Shown here: positions 1 to 4,857 of the stretch, one piece after another
Layout: every line of letters starts with the position of its first letter
Numbering within the stretch: position 1 is the first letter of the stretch
Source of the DNA: an uncultured Marmoricola sp.
GTDB lineage: Bacteria; Actinomycetota; Actinomycetes; Propionibacteriales; Nocardioidaceae
Assembly: GCF_943913695.1 (NCBI RefSeq)
Contig: NZ_CALTZE010000162.1
Span: 1 to 7,399, forward strand
DNA: 7,399 nucleotides
Direction of reading: 5' to 3'
Program-made: the position numbers and the translations under genes
Notes under the pieces: model-generated
Told to the model about the DNA's origin: nothing
The model's input: the letters and a program-made list of their open reading frames with translations, nothing else
Databases searched by the model: none

Positions 1-396
1 CGCGGCGTCGATGCGCGCCAGGTCCTCGGGCGTACGCCGCTGCGCCGCCAGCGCCGCCAGCTTGGTCTCCAGCGCGTCGCGGGTGTCGATGATCTCGGGG
101 ATCCGGTCGGCGTGGGCGCGGATCAGCTCGCTGACCCGCGGGCCGGCCGACGTACGCGTCACGACCGTGCCGTCGCCGTGGCGCACCGCGACGACGCCGA
201 CGACCTCCAGCGCCACGAGGGCCTGGCTCAGCGTGGCCCGGCTGACGCCGAGCCGCTGGGCGAGCTCGCGCTCGGGTGGGATCCGGTCGCCCGGCTCCAG
301 GCCGTTGTCCGCGATCCAGCGGGTGATCTGCTGGGCCACCTGCTCGTAGAGCCGGCTCCGCGCGAGGGGGCCCGGCATGCTGAGGCCGTCGGTCAT
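1..396 (-). CDS. GntR/FadR-family transcriptional regulator, C-terminus cut by window edge
   Basis: Reading the minus strand from the ATG at 396-394 gives 132 codons with no stop before the window edge, so the gene is partial. Residues about 14-80 form a GntR winged helix-turn-helix: a YEQVAQQI helix, then PGDRIPPERELAQRLGVSRA, the family's signature recognition segment, then the wing with VRHGDGTVV. From about residue 90, the segment EIIDTRDALETKLAALAAQR looks like the first helices of an FCD ligand-binding domain, placing it in the FadR subfamily. Such proteins are usually dimeric repressors released by a small carboxylate or acyl-CoA. It is divergent from the CoA-transferase/carboxyltransferase pair, which it probably controls together with itself. 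There is no Shine-Dalgarno before the ATG, but a TACACT -10 lies 6 nt upstream, suggesting a leaderless message. Family is clear; the ligand is unknown. Confidence 0.9.
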   Translation of the reverse strand, partial: MTDGLSMPGPLARSRLYEQVAQQITRWIADNGLEPGDRIPPERELAQRLGVSRATLSQALVALEVVGVVAVRHGDGTVVTRTSAGPRVSELIRAHADRIPEIIDTRDALETKLAALAAQRRTPEDLARIDAA

Positions 397-408
397 GGGG
401 GCAGTGTA
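397..408 (-). promoter_or_regulatory. Putative leaderless promoter of the GntR gene
   Basis: On the minus strand TACACT (408-403) matches the actinobacterial TANNNT -10. Six bases (GCCCCC) separate it from the ATG at 396, so transcription would begin at or next to the start codon. No Shine-Dalgarno is present, which fits. I see no good -35 at the usual distance; actinobacterial promoters often lack one. Confidence 0.5.
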
Positions 409-437
409 TTGACAATTGGCTTGTTGGCCGATTGGCT
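409..437 (+). promoter_or_regulatory. Putative promoter of the CoA-transferase/carboxyltransferase operon
   Basis: A perfect consensus -35, TTGACA, sits at 409-414. Seventeen bases later, TTGGCT at 432-437 is a weak -10, keeping the first and last T of the consensus. Transcription from here would start near 444 and give a leader of about 29 nt carrying GAGGA at 456-460. The -35 directly abuts the -10 of the divergent regulator gene (403-408), so the two promoters cannot easily be occupied at once. The weak -10 fits a regulated promoter. Confidence 0.45.
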
Positions 438-439
438 AG
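416..439. repeat. Three tandem 8-bp TTGGC repeats in the divergent promoter region
   Basis: TTGGCTTG (416-423), TTGGCCGA (424-431) and TTGGCTAG (432-439) follow one another without gaps, sharing TTGGC at an exact 8-bp period. They fill the spacer and -10 of the operon promoter. The last copy also begins an 11-bp imperfect palindrome, TGGCTAGTCCA (433-443), with TGG/CCA arms resembling the outer bases of FadR-type operators. They are candidate binding sites for the adjacent GntR protein; this role is inferred from position only. Confidence 0.5.
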
Positions 440-461
440 TCCACTGATCCAACGCGAGGAT

Positions 462-471
462 GGTGATCACC
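462..471. promoter_or_regulatory. 10-bp palindrome, candidate operator (GGTGATCACC)
   Basis: GGTGATCACC is a perfect palindrome ending one base before the GTG start of the CoA-transferase gene and starting one base after the GAGGA ribosome-binding site. GT/AC half-sites are typical of GntR-family operators (FadR type TNGTNNNACNA), although the spacing here is four bases rather than three. A repressor bound here would block transcription; as RNA it is too tight to form a good hairpin. Confidence 0.4.
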
Positions 472-472
472 C

Positions 473-1645
473 GTGACCGGACCGCTCGAGGGCGTGCTCG
501 TCGTCGACCTCTCCCGTGCCCTGGCAGGGCCGCACGCGACCGTGATGCTCGGCGACCAGGGCGCCCGGGTGATCAAGGTCGAGGCCCCCGGCCACGGCGA
601 CGACACCCGCGGGTGGGGACCGCCCTTCGTGGGGCCGGACGGCGACGTGTCGACCTACTTCCTCTCCACCAACCGCAACAAGGAGTCGATCGCCCTCGAC
701 CTGAAGGACCCGGTCGACAAGGACGTCCTGCTCCGCCTGGTCGACCGCGCCGACGTGCTGGTGGAGAACTTCCGCACCGGCGTGCTCGAGCGCCTCGGCC
801 TCGGCATCGAGTCGCTCACCGAGCGCAACCCGCGCCTGGTGGTGCTCTCGATCACCGGCTTCGGCCACGACGGCCCCGAGGGCGGCCGCGCCGGCTACGA
901 CCAGATCGCGCAGGGCGAGGCCGGGCTGATGTCGCTGACCGGCTCCGGTCCCGACGACCCGCAGCGCGTCGGCGTGCCGATCGCCGACCTGCTCTCCGGC
1001 ATGTACGGCGCCTACGGCGTGCTCGCCGCGCTCCACGAGCGCGAGCGGACCGGCCGCGGACGCGTCGTGCGCACCTCGCTGCTGGCGGCGAGCGTCGGCG
1101 TGCACGCCTTCCAGGGCACCCGCTGGACCGTCGCCGGCGAGGTCGGTCGGGCGCAGGGCAACCACCACCCGTCGATCGCGCCCTACGGTCTCTTCCGCTG
1201 CCGCGACGGCGCCGTGCAGATCGCACTGGGCTCCGAGGGGCTGTGGCGGCGCTTCTGCGAGGGCTTCGGCCTCGACCCCGCCGCTCCCGGCCTGGCGACC
1301 AACCCCGAGCGTGTCGCCCGCCGCGAGCAGGTCATCGAGGTCGTCGAGGCCGCCTTCGCCGACTGGGACGCCGAGCCGCTGCTGGCCCGTCTGGCCGAGG
1401 TCGGGGTGCCCGCAGGCAAGGTGCGCTCCCTCGACGAGGTCTACGAGTGGGACCAGACGCGCAGCCAGGGGCTGCTCGTCGACGTCGAGCACCCCGTGCT
1501 CGGCACGATCACGCTGCCCGGCCCGCCGCTGCGCTTCTTCGAGGGCGACGGCGCGGAGGTCACGCGCGGTGACCACCTGGCCCCGCCCACCCTCGACCAG
1601 CACGGCGAGGCGATCCGGGCCTGGCTGGAGCAGGACCCCGCGTGA
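473..1645 (+). CDS. Class III (CaiB/BaiF family) CoA-transferase
   Basis: A 390-residue protein, the usual length for family III CoA-transferases such as formyl-CoA transferase and CaiB, which move CoA between carboxylic acids. Visible family hallmarks: the N-terminal GPLEGVLVVDLSRALAGP, GARVIKVEAPGHGDDTR (residues 30-46), the FLSTNRNKESIALDL segment (63-77), VLVENFRTGVLERLGL (95-110), the SITGFGHDGP motif (126-135), and GVPIADLLSGMYGAYG (167-182). In the last, D172 aligns with the catalytic aspartate that forms the acyl anhydride and CoA thioester intermediates. GTG 473 is the first start after an in-frame TGA (464-466), and it yields the expected N-terminus; GAGGA lies 12 nt upstream, slightly far. 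The stop overlaps the next gene's start. Substrate cannot be read from sequence. It is cytoplasmic, with no signal peptide or membrane segment. Confidence 0.93.
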   Translation: MTGPLEGVLVVDLSRALAGPHATVMLGDQGARVIKVEAPGHGDDTRGWGPPFVGPDGDVSTYFLSTNRNKESIALDLKDPVDKDVLLRLVDRADVLVENFRTGVLERLGLGIESLTERNPRLVVLSITGFGHDGPEGGRAGYDQIAQGEAGLMSLTGSGPDDPQRVGVPIADLLSGMYGAYGVLAALHERERTGRGRVVRTSLLAASVGVHAFQGTRWTVAGEVGRAQGNHHPSIAPYGLFRCRDGAVQIALGSEGLWRRFCEGFGLDPAAPGLATNPERVARREQVIEVVEAAFADWDAEPLLARLAEVGVPAGKVRSLDEVYEWDQTRSQGLLVDVEHPVLGTITLPGPPLRFFEGDGAEVTRGDHLAPPTLDQHGEAIRAWLEQDPA

Positions 1646-3063
1646 GCGCCAAGCGCTGGTCGGCCCAGGAGCTCATCGACCTGGTGCTCGACGAGGGCAC
1701 CTTTGAGTCGTGGGACACCCCGATCGACATCGACGGGCACAGCGAGGCCTACCAGGCCGAGCTGCGCGCGGCGGCCGACAAGGCCGGCACCGACGAGTCC
1801 GTGGTCACCGGTCGCGGCGTGGTGCGCGGGCGTCCGGTCGCCTTCGTGATCAACGAGTTCCGCTTCCTCGGCGGCACCATCGGCCAGGCGGCTGCCGGCC
1901 GCATCGTGAGCGCCGTACGCCGTGCCACCGAGCAGGGCCTGCCGCTGCTGGCCACCACCGCCTCCGGCGGCACCCGGATGCAGGAGGGCACCGCGGCCTT
2001 CTGGCAGATGGCCGAGATCTCCCGCGCCGTGATGGCGCACCGCGCGGCAGGGCTGCCCTACCTCGTGCACCTCCGCCACCCGACGACCGGAGGAGTTTTC
2101 GCGTCGTGGGGCTCGCTGGGTCACGTGACCGTCGCCGAGCCCGGCGCGCTCGTCGGCTTCCTCGGCCCCAAGGTCTTCGAGGCGCTCAACGGCGAGCCCT
2201 TCCCCGAGGGGGTGCAGCGCGCGGAGAACCTCCGCGACCACGGCGTCATCGACGCGGTCGTCTCCACCGAGCAGCTGCCCGAGCTGATCGACCAGGCGCT
2301 CTCGGTGCTGGTCGACCCGGCGACCCCGGGGTCGCTCGCCGTGCGCGACGCGCAGGCACCTGAGCGCGGCACCTGGGAGTCGGTCGAGCTGACCCGTGAG
2401 GACAGCCGGGCCGGCGTACGCGACCTGACCCGCTACGGCTCCTCCACCACCCTCGCCCTCAACGGCACCGAGCACGGCGAGCGTGACTCCTCGGTCATCG
2501 TGGCGCTGACCCGGCTCGACGGCCAGCCGTGCGTGCTGGTCGGGCAGGACCGCCTGCGGCAGAGCCCCGAGACGCCTCTCGGCCCGGCCGCCCTGCGCCA
2601 GGCCCAGCGCGGCATGGCGCTGGCCGAGGAGCTCGGGCTCCCGCTGGTCACCGTCGTCGACACCCCCGGCGCCGAGCTCTCGCGCGCCGCCGAGGAGGGC
2701 GCCGTGGCCGGTGAGATCGCCCGCTGCATCGCCACCCTGACGACGCTGAGCGTGCCCACCGTCTCGGTGATCCTCGGCCAGGGCTGCGGCGGCGGCGCGC
2801 TGGCGCTGCTGCCCTCGCGCCACGTCGTGGCCACGAGCAACGCCTGGCTCTCCCCACTCCCACCGGAGGGCGCCTCGGTGATCGTGCACGGCGACGTCAC
2901 CCACGCCGCCGAGATCGCCGACGCCCAGGGGGTGGCCGCCCCCGCGCTGCTCGCCGCCGGCATCGTCGACGAGATCGTCCCCGAGCTCGTCGAGGACGGC
3001 CCCGAGGAGCTCGCCCGCGCCGTCGCCGCCGTCGTACGTCGCGCCCTGGCGGCGCAGGGCTGA
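1642..3063 (+). CDS. Acyl-CoA carboxyltransferase, fused beta and alpha halves (AccD3-like)
   Basis: A 473-residue carboxyltransferase of the acetyl/acyl-CoA carboxylase type, which transfers a carboxyl group between carboxy-biotin and an acyl-CoA. The N half (about 10-225) is AccD-like: LDEGTFESWD, TTASGGTRMQEGTAAFWQMA with the oxyanion glycines G109-G110, HPTTGGVFASWGSLGH and AEPGALVGFLGPKVFE. The C half (about 260-470) is AccA-like: VVDTPGAELS (338-347), ILGQGCGGGALALL (377-390) and PLPPEGASVIV. The zinc ribbon of classical AccD is absent. Architecture and motifs recall Mycobacterium AccD3 from memory. GTG 1642 overlaps the upstream stop by 4 bases, with AGGA 6 nt before it inside the upstream gene, so translation is coupled. 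No biotin carboxylase or carrier gene is in the window. A decarboxylase role, as in MdcD/MdcE enzymes of this fold, remains possible. Confidence 0.9.
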   Translation: MSAKRWSAQELIDLVLDEGTFESWDTPIDIDGHSEAYQAELRAAADKAGTDESVVTGRGVVRGRPVAFVINEFRFLGGTIGQAAAGRIVSAVRRATEQGLPLLATTASGGTRMQEGTAAFWQMAEISRAVMAHRAAGLPYLVHLRHPTTGGVFASWGSLGHVTVAEPGALVGFLGPKVFEALNGEPFPEGVQRAENLRDHGVIDAVVSTEQLPELIDQALSVLVDPATPGSLAVRDAQAPERGTWESVELTREDSRAGVRDLTRYGSSTTLALNGTEHGERDSSVIVALTRLDGQPCVLVGQDRLRQSPETPLGPAALRQAQRGMALAEELGLPLVTVVDTPGAELSRAAEEGAVAGEIARCIATLTTLSVPTVSVILGQGCGGGALALLPSRHVVATSNAWLSPLPPEGASVIVHGDVTHAAEIADAQGVAAPALLAAGIVDEIVPELVEDGPEELARAVAAVVRRALAAQG

Positions 3064-3075
3064 CCGCTCCGGGGG

Positions 3076-3093
3076 GCTCTTCGTACGAAAAGC
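3076..3093. repeat. 18-bp near-perfect palindrome downstream of the carboxyltransferase
   Basis: GCTCTTCGTACGAAAAGC is palindromic except for one C/A mismatch; the core TTCGTACGAA (3080-3089) is perfect. It starts 13 bases after the stop codon. It could be an intrinsic terminator stem with a GUAC loop but no U-tract, or a protein-binding site for the downstream helicase gene. The sequence does not decide between these. Confidence 0.45.
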
Positions 3094-3110
3094 ACGGCTG
3101 GGCCGGGATC

Positions 3111-3149
3111 GGGGAGGATTTCCGGCACCACGGGCGAGTCATCCTCCCC
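3111..3149 (+). terminator. Long-loop inverted repeat, possible terminator or regulatory hairpin
   Basis: GGGGAGGAT (3111-3119) and ATCCTCCCC (3141-3149) are perfect 9-bp inverted arms around a 21-nt loop. No U-tract follows, only AATGATTTG. It lies 47 bases after the carboxyltransferase stop and well upstream of the helicase start. It may terminate the operon, as U-less GC hairpins often do in actinobacteria, or it may be part of an RNA element. Confidence 0.35.
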
Positions 3150-3163
3150 AATGATTTGCATGC

Positions 3164-3179
3164 CGCCCGCCGCCGGGCG
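3164..3179 (+). repeat. Compact GC-rich hairpin
   Basis: CGCCCG (3164-3169) and CGGGCG (3174-3179) form a perfect 6-bp stem with a 4-nt loop. It follows the 3111-3149 inverted repeat by 14 bases, and the two together may act as a double stem termination region before the helicase promoter. It is short and GC-rich, so it could be chance. Confidence 0.3.
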
Positions 3180-3227
3180 TGACCCGCGACACCGGGGCAC
3201 GATGCGAGCAGATCGGGTCCGGTGCCC

Positions 3228-3369
3228 TACGCTTGGCAGTGCTGGACCGTCCTCTCGTCGCGGTCCACGAGACGTGTCGCAGCCGCTAGCGACGGCTCCA
3301 CGCCTCCGCCGCAGCCTCGTGCTCGGCGTTGCGACGAGGACCACGAACTCCCGAGAGCAGAGAGCTCCC
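3228..3369 (+). promoter_or_regulatory. Putative promoter and structured 5' leader of the helicase gene
   Basis: TACGCT (3228-3233) fits a TANNNT -10; I see no convincing -35. Transcription near 3240 would give a leader of about 130 nt before the TTG start. It contains overlapping alternative stems. TGGACCG (3243-3249) pairs with CGGTCCA (3261-3267) and competes with TCTCGT (3253-3258) pairing ACGAGA (3267-3272). GTCGC (3276-3280) with GCGAC (3289-3293) competes with AGCCG (3281-3285) and CGGCT (3293-3297). A fifth stem is CTCGT (3316-3320) with ACGAG (3334-3338). Such switching is typical of cis-regulatory leaders; no known riboswitch class is recognised. The in-frame upstream extension uses rare AGA and CGA codons, arguing that it is not translated. 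Confidence 0.4.
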
Positions 3370-4821
3370 TTGTCTTCCTCCTTCCCAGGCCTCGGCCTGC
3401 CCACCGACCTCGCCGACGTCCTCGCCGGCCAGGGCATCACCACTCCCACCCCGATCCAGGCGGCGACGCTGAGCGACGCGCTCGCCGGCCGTGACGTGCT
3501 CGGCCGGGGCCGCACCGGCTCCGGCAAGACGCTGGCCTTCCTGCTGCCGCTCGTCACGCGCCTCGGCGCGGGGCGGCGTACGCCGAAGCGGCCGCGCGCG
3601 CTGATCCTCGCGCCCACCCGCGAGCTGGCCACGCAGATCGACGACGCGCTGCAGCCGCTGGCCGCGACCCGCGGGCTGGTCAGCCGCACCGTCTTCGGCG
3701 GCGTCGGCCAGAACCCCCAGGTCCGCGCCCTGGCCCAGGGTGTCGACATCGTCGTCGCCTGCCCCGGCCGGCTCGAGGACCTCATCGGCCAGGGGCACGT
3801 GTCGCTGGCCGACGTCGAGATCAGCGTGCTCGACGAGGCCGACCACATGGCCGACCTCGGCTTCCTCCCCGCCGTACGCCGGCTGCTCGACCGCACCCCC
3901 CAGGGCGGGCAGCGCCTGCTCTTCTCCGCGACGCTCGACGCCGGGGTCGACGTGCTGGTCAAGCGGTTCCTCAGCAACCCGGCCGTGCACCAGGCCGACT
4001 CGGCGCAGTCGCCGGTCGCGGCGATGGACCACCACGTGCTGCACGTGCCGCACGACAAGCGTCTCGACGTGCTGGTCGACCTGACCAGCGCGCCGGGCCG
4101 CACCGTGGTCTTCACCCGCACCAAGCACGGCGCGAAGAACCTCGCCCGCCGCCTCAACTCCGCCGGCGTACCCACCGTCGACCTGCACGGCAACCTCGGG
4201 CAGAACGCCCGCACCCGCAACATGGACGCCTTCCGCGACGGCCGCGCCACCACGCTGGTGGCCACCGACGTCGCCGCCCGCGGCATCCACGTCGACGACG
4301 TCGCGCTCGTCGTGCACGCCGACCCGCCGGCCGAGCACAAGGCCTACCTGCACCGCTCCGGACGTACGGCGCGCGCCGGCGCCGCCGGCACCGTCGTCAC
4401 CTTGATGACCGACAGCCAGGTGCGCGACGTACGCCAGCTGACCCGCGCCGCGGGCATCTCGCCGACCACGACGAAGGTCGCGAGCACGGGTCATCCCGTG
4501 CTCGTGCAGCTCGCCCCCGGTGAGCGCAACCTCGTCGCGGGTGGCCTCACGCTGCCGAGTGGCGCCGGTGGCGCTGCCCGCTCCGGCGGCTCGGGTCGCT
4601 CCGGCGGCTCCGGTGGCTCGGGTGGCGGCCAGCGCCGTCGTCGCCGCAGTGGTGGCCAGCGGTCGGGCGGTCCCCAGGGTGGCGGTCACCAGGGTGGCGG
4701 CTCGACCTCGGCTCCGGGCGGCGGCTCGCGTCGCCGGCGTACGGGCGGCGGCGCCCGCGCCGCGTCCGGCGGCGGTAGCCACAGCGCCGCCGACTTCAGC
4801 CGCTCCCGCCGCGGGCGCTGA
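3370..4821 (+). CDS. DEAD-box ATP-dependent RNA helicase with Gly/Ser/Arg-rich tail
   Basis: A 483-residue superfamily 2 RNA helicase that unwinds or remodels RNA using ATP, probably acting in ribosome assembly, RNA decay or cold adaptation. Motifs in order: Q motif with TPTPIQAATL (25-34), motif I GRTGSGKT (47-54), Ia APTRELA (81-87), Ib CPGRLEDL, motif II DEAD (155-158), III SAT (186-188), IV VVFTRTKHGAKNLA, V ATDVAARGIHVDDV (from 298) and VI HRSGRTARAG (328-337). Both RecA-like domains are complete. The tail from about 398 is low-complexity G/S/R/Q with basic clusters, likely to bind RNA non-specifically. I chose TTG 3370 because it gives the family's SSSFPGLGLP beginning and has GAGAG 5 nt upstream. 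In-frame ATG 3202, GTG 3274 or ATG 3151 would add an Arg/Pro-rich extension unlike the family. Slight motif variants (CPGR for TPGR, GIH for GID) probably do not impair function. Confidence 0.92.
   Translation: MSSSFPGLGLPTDLADVLAGQGITTPTPIQAATLSDALAGRDVLGRGRTGSGKTLAFLLPLVTRLGAGRRTPKRPRALILAPTRELATQIDDALQPLAATRGLVSRTVFGGVGQNPQVRALAQGVDIVVACPGRLEDLIGQGHVSLADVEISVLDEADHMADLGFLPAVRRLLDRTPQGGQRLLFSATLDAGVDVLVKRFLSNPAVHQADSAQSPVAAMDHHVLHVPHDKRLDVLVDLTSAPGRTVVFTRTKHGAKNLARRLNSAGVPTVDLHGNLGQNARTRNMDAFRDGRATTLVATDVAARGIHVDDVALVVHADPPAEHKAYLHRSGRTARAGAAGTVVTLMTDSQVRDVRQLTRAAGISPTTTKVASTGHPVLVQLAPGERNLVAGGLTLPSGAGGAARSGGSGRSGGSGGSGGGQRRRRRSGGQRSGGPQGGGHQGGGSTSAPGGGSRRRRTGGGARAASGGGSHSAADFSRSRRGR
4561..4818 (+). 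repeat. Low-complexity coding repeats for the helicase's disordered tail
   Basis: Short imperfect GGCTCC/GGCTCG and GGTGGC triplet-like repeats encode SGGSG and GGG runs punctuated by arginine clusters (RRRRR, RRRR). It is a repeat-prone, probably intrinsically disordered C-terminus, about 86 residues. Tail length is expected to vary among strains because the DNA repeats can slip. Confidence 0.6.
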
Positions 4822-4857
4822 CCCTTCGGGGCGTCGTAGGCGTCGGGCTGCTCGCCC
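4822..4857. terminator. Convergent intergenic region with two mini-hairpins
   Basis: The 36 bp between the helicase and peptidase stops hold CCC-TTCG-GGG (4822-4831) right after the helicase stop; the C(UUCG)G loop is unusually stable. GGGC (4845-4848) pairs with GCCC (4854-4857) right after the peptidase stop. Stems are only 3-4 bp and no U-tract follows, so this is at best a weak two-way terminator. Confidence 0.3.

Noticed and set aside
467..1603. Long open frames antisense to and out of frame with the CoA-transferase (also 460-1572 on the plus strand)
   Set aside because: They are Arg/Pro/Ala/Gly-rich with no family motifs and arise from high-GC codon bias opposite a gene with clear hallmarks.
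1441..2904. 487-codon open frame antisense to the carboxyltransferase
   Set aside because: Low-complexity composition and no domain; it overlaps a well-supported gene throughout.
3151..3369. N-terminal extension of the helicase from ATG 3151 or ATG 3202
   Set aside because: It would encode an Arg/Pro-rich stretch unlike DEAD-box helicases, uses rare AGA/CGA codons, and covers hairpins typical of a leader.
3240..3369. Known riboswitch class in the helicase leader
   Set aside because: I could not match the stems to any conserved riboswitch core that I recognise, so only a generic structured leader is claimed.
3222..3494. Small open reading frame (90 codons) overlapping the helicase start
   Set aside because: It runs out of frame into the helicase and becomes His/Pro/Arg-rich shadow sequence; no ribosome-binding site seen.
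2433..4340. 635-codon open frame on the minus strand across the carboxyltransferase and helicase
   Set aside because: Spans two unrelated plus-strand genes and their intergenic region; composition is Ser/Arg-rich shadow sequence.
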